A stretch of DNA of 64,000 nt, taken from NCBI GenBank assembly GCA_963717215.1, contig CAVQVS010000009.1, forward strand, positions 248,001-312,000, read 5' to 3'. The first letter of the stretch is position 1; every line of letters begins with the position of its first letter. The translations under genes and the position numbers were made by a program. Below, piece after piece: positions 1-9,985 of the stretch. The notes under the pieces are model-generated. The model did no database searches. It was not told the origin of the DNA and saw nothing but the letters and a program-made list of their open reading frames with translations. The DNA is from Roseiarcus sp963717215 (GTDB lineage Bacteria > Pseudomonadota > Alphaproteobacteria > Rhizobiales > Beijerinckiaceae).

Positions 1-927
1 AGAGACGGGAGCATTCTGCAGGCGACTGGAAAGATTCTTGTCAATGCTGCGGGCCCCTGGGTCGAGGACGTTCTGCATCGAGCGGGACGCAACGCTGCGA
101 GCCGTGTACGGCTCGTCAAGGGCAGCCATATTGTCACGCGCAAGTTCTGGAACGGCGATCAAGCCTATCTGCTACAGAGCAGCGACAAGCGCGTGATTTT
201 TGTCAATCCCTACGAGGGTGATCTCGCTCTGATCGGAACCACGGACATTCCCTTCGAAGGGCGAGCCGAGGACGTTCGCATCGAGACGAGCGAAGTCGAA
301 TATCTTCTCTCCGTGGTCGACCGTTACTTCACAGGCGCCCCCAAGATCGGCGACGTCGTCGACTCGTTTTCCGGCGTCCGCCCCCTGTTCGACGACAAAT
401 CAGCCAATCCGAGCGCCGTCACTCGTGACTACGTCTTCGATGTCGAAGCGTCGCCAGGGCAAGCCCCGATGCTCTCCGTCTTCGGCGGCAAAATCACAAC
501 TTATCGTAGACTTGCTGAGCACGCGTTGGAGAAGCTTTCTCCTTACCTGCCACAGATGTCCGGTGCGTGGACAGAGCGCGCGGCGCTGCCGGGAGGAGAC
601 ATTCCTGGCGCCGACTTTTCTTTCTTTCTAAAGGAGCTTCGTCAGCGGCGCCCTTGGCTTCCACCCGAAGTCGCGCACGGCTATGCCCGGCGATATGGAA
701 CAAGAGTAGAAAACTTGCTGGACGACGCCAGGTCAATCAGCGACCTCGGGCGTTCGTTCGGTGGGACGCTTTATGAGCGCGAGGCCCGCTTCCTTGCGGA
801 AGAAGAGTGGGCGACCGAGGCCGAAGATATTCTTGAGCGGCGAACGAAACATGCGTTGCATCTCACGGGCAAGGAGCGCGCAGAGTTTAGCGCTTGGTTT
901 CAAATGCTGACGCGGCATCCAGTCTGA
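1..927 (+). CDS. glpD: FAD-dependent glycerol-3-phosphate dehydrogenase-like protein (5' truncated by window edge)
   Basis: Open in frame 1 from the first base of the window, so the N-terminal FAD-binding part lies outside. The visible 308 codons include LVNAAGPWV, the LVKGSHIV region, LIGTTDIPF and the SVFGGKITTYR motif typical of GlpD C-terminal halves, then the helical C-terminal domain. GlpD oxidises sn-glycerol-3-phosphate to DHAP and passes electrons to quinone at the membrane. The erythritol-phosphate dehydrogenase EryB belongs to the same family, and the company here (class II aldolase, FGGY kinase, sugar ABC transporter) makes another polyol phosphate a real alternative. Its TGA overlaps the next ATG (TGATG), so it is co-translated with the aldolase. 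Confidence 0.85.
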   Translation, partial: RDGSILQATGKILVNAAGPWVEDVLHRAGRNAASRVRLVKGSHIVTRKFWNGDQAYLLQSSDKRVIFVNPYEGDLALIGTTDIPFEGRAEDVRIETSEVEYLLSVVDRYFTGAPKIGDVVDSFSGVRPLFDDKSANPSAVTRDYVFDVEASPGQAPMLSVFGGKITTYRRLAEHALEKLSPYLPQMSGAWTERAALPGGDIPGADFSFFLKELRQRRPWLPPEVAHGYARRYGTRVENLLDDARSISDLGRSFGGTLYEREARFLAEEEWATEAEDILERRTKHALHLTGKERAEFSAWFQMLTRHPV

Positions 928-1973
928 TGACTTCGACGATGATCTATGACGATGAGTTTAACGCGCTGCGGGAGCTGTCCGCCACGCTGGGCGCCGATCC
1001 GTTACGGACGCAGGGCGCCGGCGGCAACACGTCGATAAAAAAAGACGGCGTCATGTGGATAAAGGCGTCGGGAACATGGCTCGCCGACGCGCTCGCCCAA
1101 GACATTATGACGCCTGTGCATCTGGAGCCTCTGCGCAAAGCGATCGCCGATGGAGATCCCCGCGCCGCGGCGGCGGTCGACTTCGTGGATGCGCAGCTGA
1201 ACGCCGGCGGCCTAAGGCCTTCGATCGAGACCAGCGTGCACGCGATCGTGCCCTCGCCAGTCGTTGTCCACATCCATTGCGTGAATACGATCGCCCTCGC
1301 CGTTCGACACGACGGCGAAACTCTTGCGCGCGGACGCTTGAGACCACACGCGGACGTCGCGTTCGCTTTCGTGCCCTATCGCAAGCCGGGCTTGCCGCTC
1401 GCTCATGCGATTGCGGAACGGCTTACGAACAACACGAACGTTCTCGTCCTCGCCAATCATGGTCTCGTCGTTGCCGGCGAGACAGTCGCGGAAGTCGCCG
1501 AACGGATTGAGCGCGTGTGCGAAGGGTTATCCGCGCCGGCGCGCGCGGCGCCACATGTCGACACCGAAAAGCTGGCTTCGATCGTCGACGGCTCGGACTA
1601 TCGCCTGCCGCAAGATTCCGCCGCCCATGCCGTCGTGCTTGACCCCAAAAGCCTCGCGATCGCACGCCCCGGCTCCCTCTACCCCGACCACGTGGTGTTC
1701 CTCGGGCCGGGTCTCACGGAAGCCTCAGTCAACGGTGGCCGTCTTCGTATGCCGCCGGAAGGTCGCCGACCCCCTCTGATGATGGCGCTGCCCGGCCTCG
1801 GCCTGGTTCTTCATCATTCGGCATCGAAAAATGCACACGCAATGGCGCGATGTCTTGCAGACGTTGCGGCCCGCATTCCGGAAGAGGCGCCGATCCGCGT
1901 GCTGACGGCCGCCGAGGAGCAGGAGCTCATGACCTGGGAAGCCGAAACCTATCGCCAGTCTATCGGAAGATAG
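927..1973 (+). CDS. Class II aldolase/adducin family protein
   Basis: 348 aa. The ATG at 927 overlaps the upstream stop and is preferred over an upstream GTG at 894. QGAGGNTS at residues 29-36 is the phosphate-binding loop of class II (zinc) aldolases; an ETSVH segment and a VVHIH segment around residues 105-125 carry the expected metal histidines; a further ANHG motif follows. At about 350 aa it is longer than fuculose-type aldolases (about 215 aa) and resembles the aldolase part of RhaD-like proteins. Family members cleave or epimerise sugar phosphates or act on oxo-acid phosphates. It sits between a dehydrogenase and an FGGY kinase in one operon, which suggests oxidation/phosphorylation followed by C-C cleavage. 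The substrate is not known. Confidence 0.8.
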   Translation: MTSTMIYDDEFNALRELSATLGADPLRTQGAGGNTSIKKDGVMWIKASGTWLADALAQDIMTPVHLEPLRKAIADGDPRAAAAVDFVDAQLNAGGLRPSIETSVHAIVPSPVVVHIHCVNTIALAVRHDGETLARGRLRPHADVAFAFVPYRKPGLPLAHAIAERLTNNTNVLVLANHGLVVAGETVAEVAERIERVCEGLSAPARAAPHVDTEKLASIVDGSDYRLPQDSAAHAVVLDPKSLAIARPGSLYPDHVVFLGPGLTEASVNGGRLRMPPEGRRPPLMMALPGLGLVLHHSASKNAHAMARCLADVAARIPEEAPIRVLTAAEEQELMTWEAETYRQSIGR

Positions 1974-1985
1974 GGGAACGGTTTG

Positions 1986-3248
1986 ATGCGCGCGCGCGTG
2001 ATCGGAATTGATGTCGGCACGTCAGGAGTCCGTGCCGCCGCGCTTGCAGGCAGGGGCGCAACTGTCGGTTCGGCCGCCGTTGCGATGACGACTTTCGGCC
2101 ACGCATCCGATCCTTCGACATGGTGGAATTGCGTTCGCGCAGTCATCTCCGAACTGGGTTCATCGTGCGACCTGAGCCAAGTGCGCGCGCTTGCCGTCGA
2201 TGGCACCTCCGGCACGATGCTGGCTGTGGACCAACTCGGAGAGCCGGTCGGCCCGGCGCGTATGTATGATGAGCCCTGCGACGACAATACCGTCATGCGA
2301 GCGATCGCCGAGCATGCGCCCCCCGAGAGTGCAGCTCGAGGAGCCACGTCCGCTTTGGCGCGCGTTTTGATGATGCAGGATCGGCCCAATGTTCGCCACA
2401 TGCTGCACCAGGCCGATTGGATCAGCGGCAAGCTCAGCGGAAAGTTCGACCGCAGCGACTGGAACAACGCGCTGAAGACCGGGTACGACCCGGTCGCCGC
2501 TCGATGGCCCAACTGGATCGAACGAGCCGGCGCAGACCTCGGAAAATTGCCCGTCGTCCTCGAGCCGGGCGCCCCCATTGGTCAGATCGGCGCAGAGGCC
2601 GTAGGTTTCGGCATACCAAAGTCCGCGATTGTCCATGCAGGAACCACTGATGGCTGCGCGTCGTTTCTCGCGACCGGCGCCTCGGAGGCGGGCGACGGTG
2701 TGACTGCGCTTGGATCGACGCTGGTCGTCAAGCTTCTGAGCGACCACCCGATCTTCGCTCCGGAGTTCGGCATTTACAGCCATCGGATTGGCTCGACGTG
2801 GCTCGCCGGAGGGGCCTCGAATACCGGCGGCAAGGTCATCGAACAGTTCTTTCCGCGCGACCGTCTTGTTGAGCTTTCCGCCGCCATGAAGCCTGAGAAC
2901 CCAACGGGACTGAGCTATTATCCGCTTCTGAAACCCGGCGAACGCTTCCCGATCAATGACCCCAAGCTTCCTCCGCGGCTCGAGCCCAGGCCCGAGGACG
3001 AAGCGACCTTCCTTCAGGCGATCCTTGAAGGCGTCGCTGAAGTTGAAATGTTGGCCTATCGTAAGCTCGCAGACCTCGGAGCGCCGGCGCTGCGCTCCGT
3101 CCGAACCGTCGGTGGAGGAGCGGCAAACTCCGCCTGGACGAAGATCCGGAAGCGCAAGTTGGGCGTACCGTTCAGATCCGAGGAGTCGCAAGAGGCATGT
3201 GCGGGGGTGGCTCGTCTCGCATTGCAGAACCTTCGCTATTCCGGATGA
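1986..3248 (+). CDS. FGGY-family carbohydrate kinase
   Basis: 420 aa, start at ATG 1986, 12 nt after the aldolase stop (a TTG one codon earlier is less likely). The N-terminal phosphate-1 motif GIDVGTSGVR lies at residues 7-16, HQADWISGKLSG matches the FGGY N-domain substrate region, and AGTTDGCASFLATG and ALGSTLVVK are the C-domain ATP-binding elements. FGGY kinases phosphorylate sugars or polyols in the cytoplasm. The divergent sequence does not allow me to call glycerol, xylulose or erythritol kinase. The stop overlaps the next ATG by 4 nt (ATGA), so it is translationally coupled to the HAD gene. Confidence 0.82.
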   Translation: MRARVIGIDVGTSGVRAAALAGRGATVGSAAVAMTTFGHASDPSTWWNCVRAVISELGSSCDLSQVRALAVDGTSGTMLAVDQLGEPVGPARMYDEPCDDNTVMRAIAEHAPPESAARGATSALARVLMMQDRPNVRHMLHQADWISGKLSGKFDRSDWNNALKTGYDPVAARWPNWIERAGADLGKLPVVLEPGAPIGQIGAEAVGFGIPKSAIVHAGTTDGCASFLATGASEAGDGVTALGSTLVVKLLSDHPIFAPEFGIYSHRIGSTWLAGGASNTGGKVIEQFFPRDRLVELSAAMKPENPTGLSYYPLLKPGERFPINDPKLPPRLEPRPEDEATFLQAILEGVAEVEMLAYRKLADLGAPALRSVRTVGGGAANSAWTKIRKRKLGVPFRSEESQEACAGVARLALQNLRYSG

Positions 3249-4084
3249 GCCCACCGTGTCGCTTCGTCGCGATCGCGTCCTCCTTCAAGGCAGTGTTCTT
3301 CGACCAATATGGCGTGCTGCATGACGGACGAAACCCTTATCACGGCGCGAGGGGCGCTCTGGCGGCGCTGAAGTCGCGCGGCGTCAAAATTGTCGTCCTC
3401 TCCAACTCCGGCCGCACGGGCGCCGCCAATGCGGAGCGCATGGCAGTGTTGGGCCTTGAGCCAGAGCTTTACGACTTCCTCGTAACCTCGGGCGACGTGG
3501 CGAGAACTCTGCTGAAGCATGGACGATTCCCAGCGCTGCTCGCGCCCGGAACTCGATGCTTCGTCATTTCAAGGGGCAGAAATAGCGAATTGGCGACAGC
3601 GCTCGGCGTTGTCCAGGCCCCTCATAGCGATGAGGCCGATCTCGTTGTTATCGCAGGCAGTCAAGCCGACACGGTGTCTCTGGACGACTACCGCGCAGCG
3701 CTCGCGCCGGCGGCTCGGCGCGGAACGCCCTGCATGTGCGTCAATCCCGACAAGCTCATGCTGACGGCGGCGGGCAACGCGCCCGGCGCTGGACGCATCG
3801 CCGAGATTTATGAGGAACTGGGCGGCGTCGTGATGTGGGTCGGCAAGCCCTTCCCCGAGATCTATCGGGCTGCTGCGGAATTGGCGCGCGTTCAGAACCC
3901 GCGCGACGTTCTCTGTGTTGGCGACAGCGTCGAACACGATATTGCGGGCGCCAATCGGTTCGGCGCCTTTGCGGCTCTCGTGAGGACAGGGGTTCTTGCC
4001 GACCTGTCTGATAAAGAGCTCGCGGCCGAAATCGGCCGGCATGGCGCAGTTCCAGACTTCGTGATCCGAAATTTGGCGTCGTAA
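3245..4084 (+). CDS. HAD superfamily subfamily IIA hydrolase (TIGR01459-like)
   Basis: 279 aa from the ATG at 3245, which overlaps the kinase TGA. Motif I reads FFDQYGVLHDG: the nucleophilic Asp is present but the usual second Asp (DxD) is Tyr, as is usual for the TIGR01459 branch (DxWGVLHDG). Motif II is VLSNSGR, a lysine motif VGKPFPEIY follows, and motif IV is CVGDSVEHDIAGANRFG. It is probably a phosphatase or a degenerate relative acting on a sugar phosphate made by the neighbouring kinase. It is the last gene of the four-gene glpD-aldolase-kinase-HAD operon; a 244-nt gap with an operator copy follows. Confidence 0.78.
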   Translation: MSPPCRFVAIASSFKAVFFDQYGVLHDGRNPYHGARGALAALKSRGVKIVVLSNSGRTGAANAERMAVLGLEPELYDFLVTSGDVARTLLKHGRFPALLAPGTRCFVISRGRNSELATALGVVQAPHSDEADLVVIAGSQADTVSLDDYRAALAPAARRGTPCMCVNPDKLMLTAAGNAPGAGRIAEIYEELGGVVMWVGKPFPEIYRAAAELARVQNPRDVLCVGDSVEHDIAGANRFGAFAALVRTGVLADLSDKELAAEIGRHGAVPDFVIRNLAS

Positions 4085-4192
4085 ACACGACAGGCAATCC
4101 GACTGAAGATCGCTTCTCCGCTTTCTCGCGCTCATGCGGAACGCCGCCTCGACAATCTCGAGATGGAGACTGGGACGCGCTCGCATCCGTTT

Positions 4193-4259
4193 CGTCGCCA
4201 ATTGCGATGAAGGATTTCCGGTTGACGACTTCGGTCGCCGCGAAGGCGCGGTGTATCGT
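4193..4259 (+). promoter_or_regulatory. LysR-type composite operator/promoter, copy A (before binding protein 1)
   Basis: Inverted repeat TCGC-caatt-GCGA at 4195-4207 (T-N11-A, the LysR-family half-site rule), then exactly 15 nt, then TGACGACTT at 4223-4231, then a possible -10 TATCGT at 4254-4259. The inverted repeat ends 121 nt before the start codon at 4329. The same arrangement occurs five more times in the next 12.6 kb. Placing the -10 at TATCGT puts the palindrome centre near -65, where LysR activators bind, and the second element next to the -35. Confidence 0.75.
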
Positions 4260-4328
4260 CCATGACAACAACAGGACTGTCGTCGCTGAAGACGGGGACG
4301 ACTGTGTGCGAAGTGGGAGGGTTCAATC

Positions 4329-5321
4329 ATGTTCCGAAACCTGTTGAAGTCAGTCGCCGCTTTCGCCTGTTTGAGCCTGGTAGCCGCGGGCGGCGGACTC
4401 GCGCCAGCCCATGCGGACGACAAGATTTCCATCATCATGGGCGGCGGCCCGCTTTGGGATCCCTTCTTCGGCGCGATGAAGAAGGGCGCCGATGACGCGG
4501 CGAAGGATCTCGGCGTCGACTATCAGTGGGTCACCGGCACCGATCCCAACAACTGGATGGCCGACTACGCCAAGCTCCTCAAGCAATCGGCCAGTCGTCA
4601 CCCTTCCGCGCTGGTGATCGGAAACTATTTTCCCGATTCTTTCGATCCCATCATCAAGGACATCACCGCGAGCGGCATGCCGGTCATTATCACTTTCGCC
4701 GGCGGCGCCTCCTGGAAGGAGGACGGCGCCCTGGGGTTCGTCGGCGTCAGCGGGCGGGACCTCGGCAAGTCGGTAGCCGAGCTGCAGATCAAGGCCGGCG
4801 CCAAACATGCGCTGTGTTTCAACCATGTGCCCGCCAATTCGACGCTCGAGCAAATGTGCGCGGGCTACATGGACGCGTTCAAGGCCGCAGGCGATACGCC
4901 GAAGCTCATGACCGTGGCGTTCTCGGACTCCTTCAACCAATCGCTCGTGACTCAGGCGATCAAAGGACAATTGCAGGCCGATCCGAAGATCGACGCGATC
5001 TGGACGCTCGGCGCGTCGCAGGCGATCGATGCGGTCGACGCGATCGATCAGCTCGGCAGGTCCGGCAAGGTCGCCAATGCCTCGCTCGGCCTTTCCGTTA
5101 ACGCCCTGCAGGCTTTGCGCGACGGCAAGCTCCAGCTCATCGCCGACATGCAACCCTATCTCGACGGTTATTACGGCCTGGTCGCCGCCTATCAATATGT
5201 CAAATACGGAATGCTGCCGGCCGGGCAGGTTCTGACCGGCCCGCTGATGATCACCAAGGACAATGTCGAACAGGTGCTCAAGATCAGCAAGCAATATCCC
5301 GGCGTGCGGGGGGCTTCGTAA
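4329..5321 (+). CDS. Periplasmic sugar-binding protein of ribose-type ABC transporter (copy 1)
   Basis: 330 aa with a Sec signal peptide (basic MFRNLLKS, hydrophobic core, likely cleavage after AHA near residue 28). The mature part has the type I periplasmic-binding fold expected of ribose/fructose-type receptors, starting DDKISIIMGGGPLWDPFFGAMKKG. An SD-like GGGAGG lies upstream. It is the close paralogue of the next gene; both share the DPFFGAMKKG stretch, QAIKGQLQ, LGLSVNALQAL and the end PGVRGAS. It has its own operator (copy A), so it can be made independently of the permease. The ligand is presumably the substrate of the kinase/aldolase operon; I cannot name it. Confidence 0.83.
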   Translation: MFRNLLKSVAAFACLSLVAAGGGLAPAHADDKISIIMGGGPLWDPFFGAMKKGADDAAKDLGVDYQWVTGTDPNNWMADYAKLLKQSASRHPSALVIGNYFPDSFDPIIKDITASGMPVIITFAGGASWKEDGALGFVGVSGRDLGKSVAELQIKAGAKHALCFNHVPANSTLEQMCAGYMDAFKAAGDTPKLMTVAFSDSFNQSLVTQAIKGQLQADPKIDAIWTLGASQAIDAVDAIDQLGRSGKVANASLGLSVNALQALRDGKLQLIADMQPYLDGYYGLVAAYQYVKYGMLPAGQVLTGPLMITKDNVEQVLKISKQYPGVRGAS

Positions 5322-5396
5322 AGGGAGAGCGCCCGACGAGTGCGGACGCAAGACCCGCTCTGGAATTGGCGGTCTCCGCGGTCGGGCCCTGCCTCG

Positions 5397-5459
5397 TCGC
5401 GAATTGCGATGAACCCTTTCCAAGTGACGACTTCTTGGGCTCCTTAGCCGCGATATACG
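5397..5459 (+). promoter_or_regulatory. LysR-type composite operator/promoter, copy B (before binding protein 2)
   Basis: TCGC-gaatt-GCGA at 5397-5409, 15-nt spacer containing TTTCC, TGACGACTT at 5425-5433, and -10-like TATACG at 5454-5459, 20 nt further on. The palindrome ends 111 nt before the start at 5521. It is the copy closest to A: the second element is identical and the region around the palindrome matches at most positions, as expected if gene and promoter were duplicated together. Confidence 0.76.
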
Positions 5460-5520
5460 GTTCGGAACAATAGTGTTTTCGCTCGCGCCAATGGGCTGGA
5501 AGCGGAACAGGGAGGATAGA

Positions 5521-6516
5521 ATGAAGTTCGCAAAATTGTTGAAATCGGCCGCGGCTTTGGCGTTCTTGAGCGCGCTCGCGCCAAGTACGGGCCTCATGCC
5601 CGCTTACGCGGAAGACAAGATCAACATCATCATGGACGGTGGTCCTCTTTGGGATCCCTTCTTCGGCGCGATGAAGAAGGGCGGAGAGGACGCGGCCAAG
5701 GACCTCGGCGCTGATTTCCAGTGGGTCACCAGCACCGACACGGCGAATTTCGACACGGACTACGCGAAGCTCGTCAAACAGTCGGCGAGCCGTCACCCGT
5801 CGGCGCTGATCATCGGCAATTATTTTCCGCACGCGCTCGACCCGATCATCAAGGACATCACCGCGGCAGGCGAGCCCGTCTTCATTTTCCACGACGGCGG
5901 CGCTTCGTGGAAAGAGGACGGCGCGATCGGCTACATCGGCTTCGACTCCTACAATCTCGGAAAGAAGGTCGCTGCGCTGTCGATGAAGGCCGGGGCCAAG
6001 CACGGGCTTTGCGTGAACCATGTCCCCGGCAATGTGACCCTCGAAAATGAGTGCAAGGGCTACGAAGAAGCCTTCAAGGAAGCGGGCGGCAGCGCAAAGC
6101 TGCAGATGATCCAGTTCTCAGACGCCTACAATCCGACATTCGTGACGCAGGCGATCAAGGGACAACTCCAGTCTGACCAGACGATCGACGCGGTTTACAC
6201 GATGGGCGCCGAGCAGGGGCTCGCAGCCGCCGGGGCGATCGAGCAACTTGGCAAGAAGGACAAGATCGTCAACGGGTCGCTTGGCCTGTCGGTGAACGCG
6301 CTTCAGGCGCTGAAGGACGGCAAGATCCTCTTCATCGCCGATTTGCAGCCCTATCTCGATGGCTATTACGCCGTCGTCGAGGCCTATCAATACGCCAAAT
6401 ACGGGATGCTGCCGGCTGGGGAGATTTGGACCGGGGCGCAGATCCTCACCAAGGATAACGTCGACAAGGTCCTGGACATCAATAAGAAGTTTCCTGGAGT
6501 TCGTGGCGCTTCCTGA
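5521..6516 (+). CDS. Periplasmic sugar-binding protein of ribose-type ABC transporter (copy 2)
   Basis: 331 aa. I chose the ATG at 5521, preceded by an SD-like GGGAGG 8 nt upstream, over an upstream in-frame GTG at 5473. Signal peptide MKFAKLLKSAAALAFLSAL with probable cleavage after AYA. The mature protein aligns along its whole length with copy 1, including DPFFGAMKKG and the C-terminal PGVRGAS, with scattered substitutions (for example the ligand-side FHDGGASW versus FAGGASW). This is a tandem duplication that has diverged, plausibly two receptors of different specificity feeding one permease/ATPase pair. Confidence 0.83.
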   Translation: MKFAKLLKSAAALAFLSALAPSTGLMPAYAEDKINIIMDGGPLWDPFFGAMKKGGEDAAKDLGADFQWVTSTDTANFDTDYAKLVKQSASRHPSALIIGNYFPHALDPIIKDITAAGEPVFIFHDGGASWKEDGAIGYIGFDSYNLGKKVAALSMKAGAKHGLCVNHVPGNVTLENECKGYEEAFKEAGGSAKLQMIQFSDAYNPTFVTQAIKGQLQSDQTIDAVYTMGAEQGLAAAGAIEQLGKKDKIVNGSLGLSVNALQALKDGKILFIADLQPYLDGYYAVVEAYQYAKYGMLPAGEIWTGAQILTKDNVDKVLDINKKFPGVRGAS

Positions 6517-6708
6517 TCAAGGGCAATCGGCCTGGACGCCTCTCGAGCGGCGGCGTTCAAGCCTGATATGATGGTGCGCAAAACAAATGTCTGATGCGAG
6601 TTTGAGACTGCCCAATCAAGTTTCGGGAACGCGGCGCGGTCGACCTCGCCGAGACCCGCTCAGGATCGGCGCATCAGCCGACGTGACGTTGATTGAGCGG
6701 AGAGCGTT

Positions 6709-7744
6709 ATGACTTCCGCAGTGGACTCACCGACCGAGGGAGTTCACGACACGTCCGGGCGCAGTCGATGGTCGTTGAAAGGAATGGCCCGACGGCCTGA
6801 GTTTGGCGCTGTCGTCGCGACCGCCCTCGTCTATCTCTTCTTCGCGATCACGACGCAAGGCGCGGGTTTCGTCTCGATCGACGGAACTGCAGGCTGGCTC
6901 GACACCGCGGCCGAACTCGGCATCATCGCCATACCCGTCGGCGTCCTCATGGTGGCCGGGGAATTCGACCTTTCGGTCGGATCGATTGTCGGCGCCTCCG
7001 CGGTCTTTCTCGCGATTGGCACTACGATCTTCAACGTGCCCTTCTGGCTGATGATCGCCATTGTGCTCTTTGCCGGCGCATGCGTCGGGTCTTATCAATG
7101 GGATCATCACGGTTCGCACCGGCCTTCCGTCGTTCATCGTTTCGCTCGCCGCGAGCTTCTGTGTCGCTGGCGGCGCGACGGGCTTCGCGCGATTGCTCAC
7201 GAATACGACGAACATCTCGGTCAACCCGCCACCCGACGTGCATTTGCTGTTTGGCTCGGCCTGGGGACAGGCCAACGTCTCGATCCTGTGGTGGATTGCC
7301 GTGACCGCTGCAGCGGGCATCGTCCTCTCGCGCACGGCTTTCGGAAACTGGATCTATGCGACCGGCGGCGATCCGGTCGCGGCGCGCGGCGCCGGCGTGC
7401 CGACCAGTCTGGTCAAAGTCGTCTTGTTCATCGCGACGGGCGCAGCGGCGGCCTTCGTCGGGGTCATCCAGGGCGTTGAATATCACTCCGGCAACGCGAC
7501 TGCGGGCCTTGGCTACGTCTTCCAATCGATCATCGTCGCTGTCGTCGGCGGCGTTCTTCTCGGCGGCGGCTACGGCTCGGCGTTCGGGGTCTTCCTCGGC
7601 ACGATGATCTACGGGATCATCAACGTCGGCATCTTCTACACCGGGTGGAGCACGGACTGGGTGCAGCTATTCCTTGGCGTTCTCCTGCTTTGCGCGGTGC
7701 TGGCCAACTCCTATTTCCGCCGCTTCGCGATGAGCACCCGGTAG
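6709..7744 (+). CDS. Ribose/fructose-type ABC transporter permease (single-base frameshift)
   Basis: The N-terminal part (from ATG 6709) and C-terminal part (to 7744) lie in two frames that meet at about 7087-7090. Removing one G from the GGG at 7087-7089 restores a continuous 344-aa protein reading through FAGACVGLINGII. The N-terminus has a cytoplasmic tail, then many hydrophobic segments, with the BPD_transp_2 signature VAGEFDLSVGSIVG and the later TGLPSFIVSLA. It moves sugar across the inner membrane, working with the ATPase 13 nt downstream and the two receptors upstream. It has no copy of the operator, so it is either read through from copy B or has another promoter in the 192-nt gap. 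The frameshift is probably a sequence error. Confidence 0.78.
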
Positions 7745-7757
7745 GAACCGTCGCCCC

Positions 7758-8576
<819 letters not shown>

Positions 8577-8626
8577 CCCGCGTCTGCAAATCTCGCGCGC
8601 CGAGAGACTGAAGGGGAGAACGAGTC

Positions 8627-9817
8627 ATGGGCGTGAGCGAGCGCATCGATCGCGTTCTTGACGATCTGGTCAAATCCGGCGCGGCGCCCGGCGTGGTGGC
8701 GATGGTCGTGAACGACCGCGGTCCGCTCTATAGCGGCGCTGCCGGGACGAAGGGCGTCGGTCGCAGCGAGCCGATGACGGTCGACACGATGTTCTGGTAC
8801 GCATCAATGACGAAGGCGCTCGTCGCCGCTGGCGCCATGCAACTCGTCGAGCAGGGACGGCTCAAGCTCGACGAACCGGCGAGGGACATCCTGCCGGAGC
8901 TCGCGTCCGTGCAAGTGCTCGACGGCTTCGAGGCCGATGGCGCGCCGAAGCTGAGGCCCGCCAAGAGGCCGATCACGCCTCGCCAATTGCTCACGCACAC
9001 GGCTGGCTTTGGATACAACTGGGCGAACGGAATCATTCTGCGCTATCTCGAGAAATACGAACTTCCCGATCTCATTCATTGCAAGCGACGCTCGCTCGAT
9101 CAGCCGCTCCTCGCCGATCCGGGCGATCGCTGGGAATATGGGATCAGCATCGACTGGGTTGGGCAGTTGATCGAAAAAGTCAGCGGCCAGTCGCTGCGCG
9201 AGTATCTGCGCAAGAATCTGTTCGATCCGCTCGGAATGGACAATACAGACTTCATCCAAACAGCCGAGCAGAAGGCGCGTCGCGCGACCGTCCACCAGAA
9301 GCATCCGAACGGAACGATTGTTCCGATACCCGATCACGAGGTGGCGCAGGATCCGGAATTCTTCATGGGCGGCGGCGGGCTCTGTGGGTTGCCGGACGAC
9401 TATGCTGCGTTCATCCAGATGATGCTTGCCGGAGGCAAGTCGAAGGGCGGAGAGGCTGTGCTCAAGCCCGAGACGGTCGCCCTCATGGGACAAAACCACA
9501 TCGCGCCGCTCGAAGCGGGCGTGATCAAGATCGCGTTGCCCAATCTGTCGCACGATGTGGATTTCTTCCCCGGACAGCGCCAGGGCTGGGGCTTGAGCTT
9601 CCTTATCAATATCGAGCGCTCGGCCGAAGGACGGAGCCCGGGCAGCCTGAGCTGGGGTGGCCTCGCGAACACCTATTTCTGGATCGACCCGACTGTGAAG
9701 ATCGGCGGCCTCATGATGACGCAGGTGATTCCCTTCGCCGATCCTGCAATTTTGAAAACTTATCGCGCGTTTGAACGGACCGTTTACGAGGAGCTGGCGG
9801 GAGCGAAGGCGGCTTAA
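8627..9817 (+). CDS. Family VIII esterase / class C beta-lactamase-like serine hydrolase
   Basis: 396 aa with no signal peptide, so cytoplasmic. The SxxK catalytic motif is SMTK at residues 60-63; a WEYGIS segment supplies the Tyr of the YxN/YxS motif; WGGLANTYFW occupies the position of the KTG/HxG box. This pattern is that of EstB-like family VIII carboxylesterases rather than true beta-lactamases. An SD-like GGGGAG lies 8 nt before the ATG, 50 nt after the ATPase stop, so it is probably in the transporter transcript. It suggests the imported compound or an intermediate carries an ester or lactone. Confidence 0.8.
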   Translation: MGVSERIDRVLDDLVKSGAAPGVVAMVVNDRGPLYSGAAGTKGVGRSEPMTVDTMFWYASMTKALVAAGAMQLVEQGRLKLDEPARDILPELASVQVLDGFEADGAPKLRPAKRPITPRQLLTHTAGFGYNWANGIILRYLEKYELPDLIHCKRRSLDQPLLADPGDRWEYGISIDWVGQLIEKVSGQSLREYLRKNLFDPLGMDNTDFIQTAEQKARRATVHQKHPNGTIVPIPDHEVAQDPEFFMGGGGLCGLPDDYAAFIQMMLAGGKSKGGEAVLKPETVALMGQNHIAPLEAGVIKIALPNLSHDVDFFPGQRQGWGLSFLINIERSAEGRSPGSLSWGGLANTYFWIDPTVKIGGLMMTQVIPFADPAILKTYRAFERTVYEELAGAKAA

Positions 9818-9837
9818 GCGAAAGCAAAGGCGCCCCG

Positions 9838-9899
9838 TCGCGATCTGCGATGAAACTGTTCTGAATCGCGACTTAGCGACAACCCTTGGGCCCTATAAC
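9838..9899 (+). promoter_or_regulatory. LysR-type composite operator/promoter, copy C (before leuB-like gene)
   Basis: TCGC-gatct-GCGA at 9838-9850, 15 nt, then TCGCGACTT at 9866-9874 (second-element variant), then a good -10 TATAAC at 9894-9899. The palindrome begins 20 nt after the esterase stop and ends 135 nt before the ATG at 9986. Confidence 0.72.
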
Positions 9900-9985
9900 G
9901 TCGATTGCAGCGGCCTTGGCAAACGCAGCTGTGGATTTCCGACTGCGCGAATGAACTCAATCCGAAATGACGAGTGGATCAAACA

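Noticed and set aside
6517..6708. A further copy of the LysR-type operator before the permease
   Set aside because: No TCGC-N5-GCGA with the 15-nt-spaced second element is present in the gap; only isolated GC-rich partial matches.
8627..9817. Beta-lactamase resistance gene
   Set aside because: No signal peptide and the third motif is WGG rather than KTG; family VIII esterase is the better call.
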